Under the pieces are notes generated by a model. It saw nothing but the letters and a program-made list of their open reading frames with translations. It ran no database searches and was not told the origin of the DNA. Shown here one piece after another: positions 38,260 through 48,300 of a DNA stretch of 64,000 nucleotides. Source of the DNA: Moraxella atlantae NBRC 14588 (lineage in GTDB: Bacteria > Pseudomonadota > Gammaproteobacteria > Pseudomonadales > Moraxellaceae); assembly GCF_001591265.1 (NCBI RefSeq), contig NZ_BCUL01000010.1, forward strand, positions 1 to 64,000, read 5' to 3'. A program made the translations under genes and the position numbers. Positions within the stretch are counted from its first letter, which is position 1; every line of letters begins with the position of its first letter.

Positions 38260-39921
38260 TTAACCACCAATTTTTTTATACTTCATGCGTTTGGGACCAG
38301 CGTCATCGCCAAGTTGTTTTTTACGATACGCTTCGTATTCTGAATAGTTGCCGTCAAACCACACAGGGCCTTCTTCCTCAAATGCCAAAATATGCGTGGC
38401 AATGCGGTCAAGAAACCAGCGGTCATGCGAAACCACCATCACGGTACCAGGGAATACTTCAACGGCTTCTTCAAGCGCGCGCAAGGTTTCAACGTCCAAA
38501 TCGTTTGAGGGTTCGTCAAGTAGCAATACGTTCGCGCCTTGTTTTAGGGTCTTGGCAAGTTGCAAGCGGTTGCGCTCACCACCCGATAGGCTGCCGACGC
38601 GTTTTTGTTGGTCTTGCCCTTTGAAGTTAAAACGTCCGATATACGCACGGCTTGGCGTGGTGTAGTCACCCACGGTAATCATGTCAAGACCGTCAGAGAC
38701 TTCTTCCCACACGGTTTTGTTGTCGTCAAGCTCGTCGCGAATCTGACCAACATACGCTACCTTGACCGATTCGCCGACTTCAACGCTGCCTGTATCGGGC
38801 GTGTCTTTGCCTGTGATCATGTTAAACAACGTGGTTTTACCTGCGCCATTGGGCCCGACAATCCCAACGATCGCCATCGGCGGTACGGTAAATGATAGGT
38901 TCTCGTATAGCAAACGGTCGCCAAATGATTTAGAGATGTTTTTGACCTCAATGACCTTATTGCCAAGACGTGGTCCTGGTGGAATGTAAATTTCAGCGGT
39001 TTCGTTGCGTTGTTGGAATTCTTTGGAGTTGAGTTCTTCAAAACGTTGCAGGCGCGATTTGGATTTGGCTTGCTGGCCTTTTTGGTTTTTGCGCACCCAT
39101 TCAAGCTCTTGTTTTAACGCTTTGGCAAAAGCCTCTTCTTGCTTTTGTTCTTGCTCTAGGCGTTTGTTTTTCTGCTCAAGCCATTCGGTGTAGTTGCCTT
39201 GATACGGGTAGCCATAGCCGCGGTCAAGCTCCAAAATCCACTCGGCAACGTTGTCTAAAAAATAGCGATCGTGGGTAATCGCCACAATTGTGCCATTGTA
39301 GTCTTTCAAAAACCGCTCAAGCCATGCCACGCTTTCGGCATCTAGGTGGTTGGTCGGCTCGTCAAGTAGCAGCATATCAGGTTTTGACAGCAGCAGGCGG
39401 CATAGGGCGACGCGGCGTTTTTCACCACCTGATAGCTTGCTGACGTCGGCTTCCCATGGGGGTAGGCGCAGCGCGTCGGCAGCTTTTTCAAGCTGATTGT
39501 TGAGGTTGTGCGCATCCCATGCTTGGATGATGTCTTCCATCTTGCCTTGTTCTGCCGCCAGTTTGTCAAAATCCGCGTCAGGGGCGGCGTATTCGGCATA
39601 GATTTCATCAAGACGGGCAAGCGCATCTAACGGCTCGCGCAAACCGTCCTCGACGTTGGCGCGTACGTCTTTGTTGGGGTCAAGTTGTGGTTCTTGCGGC
39701 AAGTAGCCGACTTTAATACCCGTTTGGGCGCGCGCCTCGCCGTTATAGTCTTTGTCCACGCCTGCCATGATGCGTAGCAAGGTTGATTTACCTGCACCGT
39801 TTAGGCCCAGCACGCCGATTTTTGCGCCAGGGAAAAACGACAATGAAATGTCCTTGAGAATTTCGCGCTTGGGCGGAACAAGTTTGGACACTTTATTCAT
39901 GGTGTAAATATATTGTGCCAT
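38260..39921 (-). CDS. ettA: Energy-dependent translational throttle protein EttA (ABC-F)
   Basis: Cytoplasmic ABC-F ATPase that binds the ribosomal E site and gates the first elongation steps according to ADP/ATP ratio. The 553 residues hold two ABC domains. The first has Walker A GLNGAGKST (~39-47), signature LSGGEKRR and Walker B LLLLDEPTNHLD. The second has GPNGAGKTT, LSGGERNR and LLLDEPSNDLD. Between them is the charged interdomain linker (EQKNKRLEQEQKQEEAFAKA region) and the arm insertion typical of EttA in domain 1. The start MAQYIYTMNKVSK is conserved. It has no membrane domain and no transporter partner. Confidence 0.96.
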   Translation of the reverse strand: MAQYIYTMNKVSKLVPPKREILKDISLSFFPGAKIGVLGLNGAGKSTLLRIMAGVDKDYNGEARAQTGIKVGYLPQEPQLDPNKDVRANVEDGLREPLDALARLDEIYAEYAAPDADFDKLAAEQGKMEDIIQAWDAHNLNNQLEKAADALRLPPWEADVSKLSGGEKRRVALCRLLLSKPDMLLLDEPTNHLDAESVAWLERFLKDYNGTIVAITHDRYFLDNVAEWILELDRGYGYPYQGNYTEWLEQKNKRLEQEQKQEEAFAKALKQELEWVRKNQKGQQAKSKSRLQRFEELNSKEFQQRNETAEIYIPPGPRLGNKVIEVKNISKSFGDRLLYENLSFTVPPMAIVGIVGPNGAGKTTLFNMITGKDTPDTGSVEVGESVKVAYVGQIRDELDDNKTVWEEVSDGLDMITVGDYTTPSRAYIGRFNFKGQDQQKRVGSLSGGERNRLQLAKTLKQGANVLLLDEPSNDLDVETLRALEEAVEVFPGTVMVVSHDRWFLDRIATHILAFEEEGPVWFDGNYSEYEAYRKKQLGDDAGPKRMKYKKIGG

Positions 39922-40203
39922 GTATAGCCTTTAAAAATAACTGGTTGAAAATAAAGGTAAAATTAATAACATTAAGCTGGTGGAGATGCGGCTAAAAATC
40001 AAGCAATACGCCATACCAATAAATGCGTTATTATCGCATTGTCTTGCCAGAAGGGCAACCTAACCGCAAGGTTTAGACAAGCTTTCTGAAGGTTTGTGTA
40101 AGGTTTTGTTGTGTCTTGATTTGTGCTATCTTATCTGCTTGTAAAACGAGCTGTTTAGAACAAACCGTGTTTTAATCAATAGTTAAACAAAAAAGGCATA
40201 ATC

Positions 40204-40479
40204 ATGGCAAATATTACCCACAATACCGCTGCACAACGCTTTGAGCTCACCCAAGACGGCGCGACCGCGTATCTAAGCTATCAAGTGGCAGGCGACAAAC
40301 TGATTTTTGACCACACTATTGTACCGCCTGCGATTGAGGGTCAAGGCATTGGCAGTCAGCTTGCCAAACACGCGCTTGATTATGCCCGTCAAAACAACAA
40401 AAAAGTCGTGCCTGCGTGTTCGTTTGTCGCACATTTTATGCAAAAACATACCGAATATCAGGACTTGCTTGCGCCATAA
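40204..40479 (+). CDS. Small GNAT-family N-acetyltransferase (YjdJ-like)
   Basis: 91-residue stand-alone GNAT of the YjdJ group. It keeps the acetyl-CoA loop region VPPAIEGQGIGSQLAKHALDYARQN and the following VVPACSFVAHFMQKHTEYQDLL, which is highly characteristic of this group. AAGG stands upstream of the ATG. The substrate is unknown. It is convergent with the radical SAM gene, 35 bases apart, and divergent from ettA. Confidence 0.88.
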   Translation: MANITHNTAAQRFELTQDGATAYLSYQVAGDKLIFDHTIVPPAIEGQGIGSQLAKHALDYARQNNKKVVPACSFVAHFMQKHTEYQDLLAP

Positions 40480-40514
40480 CTCGGCTTAATTTTTTTTGAG
40501 AAAGCTTAAAAATA

Positions 40515-42140
40515 TCAATCCGTTGTCAGTGCGGTCACGGTCAGTTTTTGCGTGTGGCTTTTTTTTGCTTGGCTGTTTTTTACTTGGCTATTTTCGGCAT
40601 TCACGGTGCGGCGGGCAAATCGTGCCGTATCCAGTGTTTGGCGAATTTCGGCAAGTTTTTGTTGTTTATCATCGCGATAAAAAATATTAAAACTCTCAAA
40701 CGGTATCATCTTGCCATCGGGTTGGGCAAAGTGTATACAGGATTTTTTCAGGCTGCGGATATCAAGGTTTTGCGCATCCATAAACTGCACAATCATCAAC
40801 CGAAACACGTTGTCATACGCCAAATCGGGTGCGCTGATTTTTGGCAAGCAACATAGCAGCTCGCTTAAGCAGTTGGCTTGTGATTCGGGCGAGTGGTTGG
40901 TCGACAAAACTTTAATCAGTTGGTCTTTGGCTTCGCGTTGTAAAGTCTGTTGGAGTTTGGGATTTTGCTCAAACATAATCGTGTTTTCGCCGCCTTGCAT
41001 GATGACATCGGGCGTGACATAGCGCGTCAGCGGTGCAATATGATTTTCCAGTTTGAGCGCGTAGCCCATCGCCAAGGTGTCAGGATTGCATGGCACAGGC
41101 ACGATGTCATCGAGGGTGAAAATCTTCGATTGTGCGGCAATCTTGCGGCGCAGCTCAGAGATGGTCAGTCGTTCGCGCCCATCGGGTAAGGCATCGGTCA
41201 AATCGGTATGCCCATCGACCCGTCCACTGACAGATAGCGGCTGAAAACTCACCCCACGCACACAACGAAAACCGCTGGCATAGGCGATTATCTCGCCCAA
41301 TTCATCATCGTTCAAACCACGGGCAATGGTCGCCACCAATGTCGTAGAAAGGTTGTGCACCTCTAGATTTGCCAAGGCTTGGGCATGAATGTTGGCAAGG
41401 TTTGCGCCGCGTAGTACACGGATTTTGTCGTCATGCAATGAATCAAACTGCAAATACATCTCGATGCCTTGCTTGCCGTCGTTGAGGGCAGGGTGGCTGG
41501 CAGGACGGCGGTAAGCGTACTCGGCAAATTTCGCCACAAATTCAGGCTCTTTGGCCAACCGAATGCCGTTGGTGTTGATCATCACATGGCGAATCGGCAG
41601 GGTTTTGATATAATCTAAAATCTCAAACAGCTGCGGATGCAAGGTCGGTTCGCCGCCCGATAGCTGCACGACATCGGGCATGCCTTCACTAGCAACCACG
41701 GTGTCGAGCATGGCTTTGACGGTGTCGATCGACTTGTGACGATATGGCAAATGCGGCAGCTTGTCCTCACGGCTCATACCGCTATCGGCAAAGCACACAG
41801 GGCAATCCAAGTTGCACATATCGGTGATTTCGACGATCGACAGGCACGAATGCTGCATGTGGTCGGGGCATAAGCCGCAATCATACGGGCAGCCATAGCG
41901 CATCGGCGTGGCGAAGCGTTCGGGCATTTCGGGGGCTTTGACGTAGACCTCACGGCATTTGCGGTAATAGTCGGCATCGTCCATCACCAGTACGCGCTCA
42001 GTGCCGTGCTCGGGACACCATTTGTCCATATATACCTGATTATTTTTGAACAAAATTTTGGCTTCAACGGGATACAGGCAAATGCTACAGACCGAAGACG
42101 TGGTGTCATAAAAATGATACGGGCGGTTTTTGCGGCTCAT
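40515..42140 (-). CDS. Radical SAM enzyme, MJ0619-like
   Basis: 541-residue radical SAM protein. The [4Fe-4S]-SAM motif CNLDCPVC is at residues 109-116. N-terminal to it lie a CxxC...C-P-E-H-G segment (Cys18, Cys21, Cys42) and CPYDCGLCPDHMQHSC (84-99), so extra clusters or zinc are likely. SGGEPTLHPQ follows as the SAM-binding GGE motif. This arrangement is the signature of the MJ0619 group, whose archaeal member is a tetraether lipid synthase (Tes). The C-terminal 30 residues are Lys/Ser-rich and variable. The gene lies downstream of a divergent Lgt paralogue on the same strand (165-base gap). The substrate here is unknown; a lipid is inferred. Confidence 0.82.
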   Translation of the reverse strand: MSRKNRPYHFYDTTSSVCSICLYPVEAKILFKNNQVYMDKWCPEHGTERVLVMDDADYYRKCREVYVKAPEMPERFATPMRYGCPYDCGLCPDHMQHSCLSIVEITDMCNLDCPVCFADSGMSREDKLPHLPYRHKSIDTVKAMLDTVVASEGMPDVVQLSGGEPTLHPQLFEILDYIKTLPIRHVMINTNGIRLAKEPEFVAKFAEYAYRRPASHPALNDGKQGIEMYLQFDSLHDDKIRVLRGANLANIHAQALANLEVHNLSTTLVATIARGLNDDELGEIIAYASGFRCVRGVSFQPLSVSGRVDGHTDLTDALPDGRERLTISELRRKIAAQSKIFTLDDIVPVPCNPDTLAMGYALKLENHIAPLTRYVTPDVIMQGGENTIMFEQNPKLQQTLQREAKDQLIKVLSTNHSPESQANCLSELLCCLPKISAPDLAYDNVFRLMIVQFMDAQNLDIRSLKKSCIHFAQPDGKMIPFESFNIFYRDDKQQKLAEIRQTLDTARFARRTVNAENSQVKNSQAKKSHTQKLTVTALTTD

Positions 42141-42305
42141 AATAGGCTATTTAAAATAACGTGATGATTTAAAATACAGCTAAAAATTGGCTTGACGACA
42201 CCTTTACCACATGAAGTTTAGCCTAAGATTATTTTTCACCCATCTAGCTCATGCGGTCAATAGTACAAATTTATCATGATGATATTGAAATTTGATGAAA
42301 TTCAA

Positions 42306-43085
42306 TCAATGCTTGTTGGCAGCTAAGCTGGGCAGCCGCCGCACATCATGCCACAATAGGGGTAAATAAACCATTAACACCAGTGCGCACGCCCACTGAA
42401 TCGCCGACCAACCAAACGCATAGGCATACGGCACAGGCTTAATACCATCGACTAATAGCCGCCAAATCAGATAACCTGCCATCATAACCTTAAACGTCAG
42501 CCCCGACACCGCGCGCCAACGCGGATAGGCATGGCGCACAATGATCAGCATGGCGATACACCACAGCATGTCATAGATTTGTGTTGGGTGACGGCGCACA
42601 CCATCACCAAAATCCACGCCCCACGGCAGACTGGTCGCCACGCCATAAGTGCCATCATGCAACCCTGCCAAAAAACAACCAATCCGCCCAATGCATAGCC
42701 CCACACAAAACGGCACAACAAACGCATCGCCCGTTGAGTAACGCACGCTCACCAGACGTTTAGCCAGCTCAATACCTATCCACGCGCCAATCAAACCGCC
42801 GACAATCGTTTGCCCATACGCCAGCGACCACACCCCATGCAACGCCCACGCTTGCGGCACCTCCAGTACAAATAGCAGTTTGTTGCCAATCCCTGCTCCC
42901 AGCAAGCAACCAATCACCACCACAAGATTACTGAGCGTGAAAAAATCCGTCGTCACAGGCGCATCGGCAGAGACAAACCAATGGCGGCGTTTTATATAGC
43001 TATAAAGTCGCACACCGACCAATACACCCAGCCATTCAAAAATAAAATGCACGACATGGGCGCAGTGAGAAGACAAAACAATCAT
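42306..43085 (-). CDS. Divergent prolipoprotein diacylglyceryl transferase paralogue
   Basis: 259-residue polytopic membrane protein of the Lgt fold, with about seven hydrophobic segments. It keeps the family frame (GQTIVGGLIGAWIG, CIGRIGCFLAG, RRHPTQIYDML). Compared by eye with E. coli Lgt, His103 is replaced by Val (V95), Asn146 by Cys (C137) and Glu151 by Leu (L142); Arg143 is kept (R134). It is therefore unlikely to be the housekeeping Lgt. The text LHDGTYGVATSLPWGVDFGD is typical of a separate paralogue group. It lies upstream of the MJ0619-like radical SAM gene. The start is taken at ATG 43085, just downstream of AAGGTGA. Confidence 0.8.
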   Translation of the reverse strand: MIVLSSHCAHVVHFIFEWLGVLVGVRLYSYIKRRHWFVSADAPVTTDFFTLSNLVVVIGCLLGAGIGNKLLFVLEVPQAWALHGVWSLAYGQTIVGGLIGAWIGIELAKRLVSVRYSTGDAFVVPFCVGLCIGRIGCFLAGLHDGTYGVATSLPWGVDFGDGVRRHPTQIYDMLWCIAMLIIVRHAYPRWRAVSGLTFKVMMAGYLIWRLLVDGIKPVPYAYAFGWSAIQWACALVLMVYLPLLWHDVRRLPSLAANKH

Positions 43086-43148
43086 CAATCACCTTGTGGT
43101 TTGCGTATTCAAGAATGCTTGCCAAGTTAAAACCTATGCGACCGACCC

Positions 43149-43397
43149 CTATCCTTGTAAAAAAAATCCCCCACCCCAGCAGATACCAAAGCCAACCACA
43201 AACCCCACCGTGCAGGACAATAAACCAATGAGCGACCATTTTTGCACCCGTTTGGCTGTGGGATTTTGGATAAAAGCGGTGATCAGCGCAATCAGGGCGC
43301 AAATGGGCGCGGCAAATACGCCCACCAACATCAAAAGCATGGCGAAAATAAACAGATTTTCATAAAAATTATTCATAATAATCGATAGATCCTTCAT
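43149..43397 (-). CDS. Small two-helix membrane protein
   Basis: 82 residues with two hydrophobic helices (LFIFAMLLMLVGVFAAPICA-region and WSLIGLLSCTVGFVVGFGIC-region) separated by NPTAKRVQK. The end is Gly-rich (GGGFFLQG). No family was recognised. An ATG at 43376 (MNNFYENLF) is an equally good start. It lies 63 bases upstream of the Lgt paralogue on the same strand, so it may belong to the same transcript as the radical SAM pair. Its coding nature rests on length, hydrophobic pattern and position only. Confidence 0.55.
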   Translation of the reverse strand: MKDLSIIMNNFYENLFIFAMLLMLVGVFAAPICALIALITAFIQNPTAKRVQKWSLIGLLSCTVGFVVGFGICWGGGFFLQG

Positions 43398-43726
43398 TTG
43401 ACGTCATTTTAATCCTAGCCGATACGACGACTTATCGCTTTGCCAAAAATCAAAGATTTTGGCTAAATTTTAGCAAAAAAAACCCTATCGAACAGAAAAT
43501 TTAAACACAAAATAATAAATTGACAGTTAATCAACGCTCGCCAACGGTTGAAACTGATCATAACGGTTTGTCGAATTGCATACCCCATCTCGTCAAGATT
43601 GGGCTATAATGCCAACAGCAACGCGCCAGCCCTTGTTTTTTGGAAGTTTTTGTTTGATTGACTTTACAATTTAATCTTTAGATGTATTTGAGCCTTATTT
43701 GCTAAAAATTATTTTCTAACATTCTT
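43398..43726. promoter_or_regulatory. Intergenic region before pgsA
   Basis: 329 bases without a gene. A perfect TATAAT at 43605-43610 on the plus strand, with no good -35 at 17 bases, is the only promoter-like box noticed; it lies about 120 bases before pgsA. The left half is AT-rich. Nothing else is recognised. Confidence 0.3.
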
Positions 43727-44386
43727 ATGAGCCTAAGCCAAAATCGCCCCGATACACCACGCAGCATTTTTAATTTGCCCAATAACTTGACGATTGCGCG
43801 TATTGTCATGATCCCGCTGTTTGTGGCGATTGCGTATTGGCCGCCTGCGATGGGTATTGGGCAACCTGCCATCAGCAACAACGCGATTGCCAATATCGGC
43901 ATGAACCATTGGGATGACAGCTTGCTGCGGCATTTTTTGCTGACGTTTGTGTTCATTTTGGCGGCGATCACCGATTGGCTCGATGGTTATTTTGCGCGGC
44001 GGCTGAATCTGACATCCGCGTTTGGGCGGTTTCTTGACCCTGTGGCGGATAAGCTGATGGTTGCGGCGGCGTTGGTGATTTTGGTGCAATGGCATCCTGA
44101 TGTGGTGATGGCAATTTCGGCGATTGTCATTATCTCGCGTGAAATTGCCGTGTCCGCGCTGCGTGAGTGGATGGCTGAGTTGGGCAACCGCACCAGTGTT
44201 GCGGTGTCGTATGTCGGCAAGCTTAAAACCACGTTTCAGATGATCGCCATCACCGTGCTGCTGTTAAACTGGCAGTCGCTTGAGGTGCTTGGCTATGGCT
44301 TGATGGTCGTGTCGGTGGTCTTGACGCTGTGGTCGATGATGATTTATCTAAAAGCCGCTTGGCCATACCTTAAGCAGTTTGACTAA
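43727..44386 (+). CDS. pgsA: CDP-diacylglycerol-glycerol-3-phosphate 3-phosphatidyltransferase
   Basis: Inner-membrane enzyme that makes phosphatidylglycerol phosphate, the first step of PG and cardiolipin synthesis. The 219 residues carry the CDP-alcohol phosphotransferase signature in DWLDGYFARRLN...GRFLDPVADKL (D-x2-DG-x2-AR-x8-G-x3-D-x3-D). Several hydrophobic helices follow, with the PgsA-like start NLPNNLTIARIVMIPLF. A 25-residue insertion between helices 1 and 2 (GIGQPAISNNAIANIGMNHW) lengthens it relative to E. coli PgsA (182). It is divergent from the small membrane protein/Lgt-paralogue/radical SAM genes. Confidence 0.93.
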   Translation: MSLSQNRPDTPRSIFNLPNNLTIARIVMIPLFVAIAYWPPAMGIGQPAISNNAIANIGMNHWDDSLLRHFLLTFVFILAAITDWLDGYFARRLNLTSAFGRFLDPVADKLMVAAALVILVQWHPDVVMAISAIVIISREIAVSALREWMAELGNRTSVAVSYVGKLKTTFQMIAITVLLLNWQSLEVLGYGLMVVSVVLTLWSMMIYLKAAWPYLKQFD

Positions 44387-44419
44387 GCTTTAAGCAAATA
44401 AGCCCCAAGCAAATAAGCC

Positions 44420-45301
44420 TTAAGAAAACTGGCGCGGCAAAAACTTCACCGCGTGATCTTTGGCTTTTTTGAGTGCAAGACGGCGATTGTTGCCGATCAG
44501 TAGCTTAAGCTGCCAGATTTTTTCTTGATGCAAAACGTTAGCAGATTGTGCGTACATGGCATTGACGACGCGTTTGCTAGCAAGTACCGCGTCAGGTGAG
44601 CGCGTGGCAAGCTCTGCCGCCAAGGCGTGTGCGTCGCGCATTGGGTCATCGCTGATATGGGTGATGATGCCATAGTCTTGCGCAGCGGCGGCGTCAAACA
44701 CACGCGCAGTCATGGCAAGTTCTTTGAGCACATCGGCACGCACCACCCCCAATGCGCTTTGAGTCAAACCCATGTCGGGCACCAAGCCCCATTTGGCTTC
44801 CATGATGGCAAACTGGCAATCTGGTGCGCTCAGGCGTATATCACACGCCAACGCCAACTGTAGCCCTGCGCCCAAGCAATGCCCGTGTGTCACCGCAATC
44901 ACAGGCATGGGCAGATCGCGCCAGCACAAGCACACGCGCTGAAAACGGCTGGCGGTCGGCTTGATAAACTCTAATGCCAGTATTGGCAGATGTTTGCTTT
45001 GGTTAAGATCGGCAAGGTCAATGCCTGCGCAAAAACTTGCCCCTCGTCCGCCAATGACCACCGCGCGCACGTCACGCCACGTCGCAAGCGTTTGGGCAAG
45101 CCAGACCAACTGATCCATCATAGCAAAGCTAAGTGCATTGCGTTTATCGGTGCGGTTGAGCCATACGGTTAGTACGTTTGTATCGCTTAGTGTGATTTCA
45201 ATCTGTGGTGCAAGGCGTAAGTTGAGCGCGGCAACACGTTTGGCAAGGGTGGGTTTTGGGTGGATCAACGCAGGCAAGGGTAGGGCAGCAAGTGCGATCA
45301 T
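44420..45301 (-). CDS. Crotonase-family enoyl-CoA hydratase/isomerase
   Basis: 293-residue crotonase-fold enzyme. The oxyanion-hole regions are GGRGASFCAGIDLADL and THGHCLGAGLQLALACDIR. The catalytic-region Glu/Asp is in FAIMEAKWGLVPDMGLTQ. The exact reaction (hydratase, isomerase or dehalogenase-like) cannot be told. AAAGGA stands before the ATG at 45301. The frame is open further upstream into the gacS 3' end, but that extension is rejected. It follows gacS (stop at 45388) by 86 bases on the same strand and may be its downstream neighbour in one transcript. A 35-residue Pro/Leu/Lys leader precedes the domain. Confidence 0.88.
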   Translation of the reverse strand: MIALAALPLPALIHPKPTLAKRVAALNLRLAPQIEITLSDTNVLTVWLNRTDKRNALSFAMMDQLVWLAQTLATWRDVRAVVIGGRGASFCAGIDLADLNQSKHLPILALEFIKPTASRFQRVCLCWRDLPMPVIAVTHGHCLGAGLQLALACDIRLSAPDCQFAIMEAKWGLVPDMGLTQSALGVVRADVLKELAMTARVFDAAAAQDYGIITHISDDPMRDAHALAAELATRSPDAVLASKRVVNAMYAQSANVLHQEKIWQLKLLIGNNRRLALKKAKDHAVKFLPRQFS

Positions 45302-45387
45302 GGCAATTCCTTTTGACAAATGTTTGACTTGTTGGCTTACTGTAGCCGTAAGCGTGCCAAATTGCAAACCCCACCAGCAAAACACGT

Positions 45388-48300
45388 CTAAATCATCTTC
45401 CACACCATATCTTGTTCTTTGAGACGCGCGTAGCGCAGCGCAGGAAAGCTTGATAAATCGGCATGTTTGAGCGCATCAAGGGCAGTAAGTAGTGTTTGAT
45501 AATGCGCTGTTAGCTGCTCAAACGCACTGGTAGAAACATCGCTGACCTCGGCAAGGCAGGCATCTTCAAAGCGTTGGCTGGCATGGCGCAGCTGCGGCAC
45601 GCCTGTGTAGCGGCTTGCGCCCAAAATGCGGTGCGCCACATCGGCAAGCGCTTGGCGGTCATGTGCTTGCCACGCGGCGGCAAGCTCGCTGCGGTCTTTG
45701 TCGATGCCATCAACCAGCATCAGCAGCAAGCTGCTGGCCAAATCGGGCTTGTTGGCAGCACGTTGCAGCGCGTCTTGCCAATCAATTACTGCCAAATCGG
45801 TCGGGTCATGTTGGATGGTTACGCCCGTTGGCGCAGGTGACGTGGTTGGTAAGTCGGTAGGCTGAATCAAGTCGGGTGCGCTTTCGGTGGATTGCTCGTC
45901 TTGGTTTGGCAAGGCATGACAAAACATTGGCTCGTCAAGATTGACCGCTTGCCCCAACCAGCGTTGCAGCACGTGATGGAGCTGGGTTTGGTCGATTGGC
46001 TTGCCAACATAATCATTGATCCCTGCTTGGGTCAAATTGGGCAGTTCATCGCTCAAACTATGTGCAGTCAAAGCAATAATCGGCAAATGGCGTGTGGGTG
46101 TGCGCTGACTTTCGCGCTCGCGAATATGCGCTGCGGTCTGACTGCCCGACATGCGCGGCATTTGAATATCCATAAAAATCAAATCGATGCGCTGGGCTTG
46201 TGCGGGGTCATCCAGCACTGCCAACGCCTCAAAACCGCTACTTGCCGTGATGACTTCAACACCGACTTCTGCCAACAATGCCTCAAGCACCAATAGATTG
46301 GGCAAGTGGTCATCAACCGCAAGCACCGTAAAGCCATGCCATTGCGGCAACGTTGGTGCGGCAGCAGCAGCGTTTTGGTTGTCAAACAGGCGATACAACT
46401 GCCCACGTTCAAGCGGTTGGTACAGCGGCTGCACTTGATAACGCGCCAGCAGCTCGGGGTCAAGATTGACCTGATAACCAAACAGCGCAAGCTTGCCTGC
46501 GTAATGCAAGCGCACCTGCTTGAGCAGTGCCAATGTGTCTTCACTGCTGGCATTATCGACAATCACCCAATCCCATTGCCCACGTTCTTTGAGTTCTTCT
46601 AATAGCCCCATCAGCGTTGCTGCGCTGGTCACCTCAATGGCAAGCGGACGCAAACTGGCTTTGAGCACTTGTAAGCTTGCGCCATGCCCTAGCCACACCA
46701 ACAATTTTAGCGGTTTATCGGATGGTGATAACACAGGCAGGCTATAGCTTGGCGGCAGCGCGGTGGTGGCGCGTACGATCGGCAGGCTAAACCAAAACGT
46801 CGTGCCACGCGCAGGCTTGGTGTCGTTGCTGGTATCATCGGCATTGGCAAAAAAACCAATTCGACCGCCCATTTGGTATGTCAATTGCTTACAAATCACC
46901 AAGCCCAGCCCCGTACCGCCATACTGGCGCGTGATCGATGGGTCGCCTTGCGAAAAACTTTGAAACAACGCTGTTTGCTGAGCAGCAGGAATACCGCGCC
47001 CCGTGTCTTGTACGCTAAATTGCAAAAACTCGTCGCGCTCATCGCTTAGCTCAACGCGCACAATGACCTCGCCATCATCGGTAAATTTAATCGCGTTATT
47101 GACCAAATTGGTTAATACCTGCTTGACGCGCAGCGCGTCACCCATCAATGCGGTGGGTACATCGTCGTACAATAAAATCGCCAGCCGTACGTTTTTTTCT
47201 GCCGCCAGTGGCGAAAGCATATCGCCCACATCATAGATCACGCGGTACAAGTCATACGGATGGCGATTGAGTACCAGTTTACCTGCCTCGATTTTGGAAA
47301 AATCCAGCACATCATTGACCAATGCCAGCAGGTGCGCTGATGACTTACGAATGGTCTGCACGTACAAGTCTTGCTCGGGATTTAGCCCACCGCCGCGAGC
47401 CAACAAGTTGCTAAAGCCATCAATGCTGTTAAGCGGTGTGCGCAGCTCATGGCTGATATTGGCTAAAAACGCGGATTTGGTTTGGCTGGCAGAAATCGCC
47501 GCATCACGCGCATTGCGGATAGAAATATTTTGCATTTCCATCTCATCGAATGCCTGCCGCAAATCATCTTCGGTTTGCTCAGCGTGCGCTTTAAGCTCTT
47601 GAAAGCTGGTGTGTAGCCGCCGCAAGGTTTTCGCCAAATCATGCTTGAGTTGGTTAAGCTCGCCGCGCGCGTGTAGCTTCAGTGGGCGGTTGAGGTTATC
47701 GGCGTGAGTGCGCTCAAGGTGTAGGCGCATTTCATAAATCGGCGCGATCCATCGCCGCGCGTAATTACTGATGCCTAGCAGCAATAACAGCACTGTCATC
47801 AGCCCTGTTGTGATCAGTACCAGCAGCACCTGATATCGCGCCAATGCCAGTGGCTGATCGTCAATATCCACCACCAGCCACAGCGCAGGCAAACCACGCA
47901 CATTTAATGCCGTGAGCGGCGCAGCATACAGGGTGCTTGATGGCATACTGATGCTATGGCTGGGTGTTTTAATCAGTTGTTGAATGGTAAATTGTGGCAA
48001 TAGCGTGGTATTGGGCGGCACGTCATCCATACTGCTGGCGCGGTTTAACAGGCTTGAGCTTGGCGTTAAAAATCCCCACAGCCCCGTTTGGCTCGGTGGG
48101 CTATCCCAATGTCCTTTGCTAGCAAGTAGCTGCCCGTTGGCATTGACCAGTGCGATAGCCTGCAGTGGTTGGGGGTCATCAAGACCTTGCAATGTGTTGC
48201 GCAAACGGTTTTGCAGGTTTTGTAAATCATCTGTGAGACCTAAGTTTTGGCGTTGCACCAGTTGGCGATTGAGGGCAAGCACGGTTGGTGCGTTGTCTTG

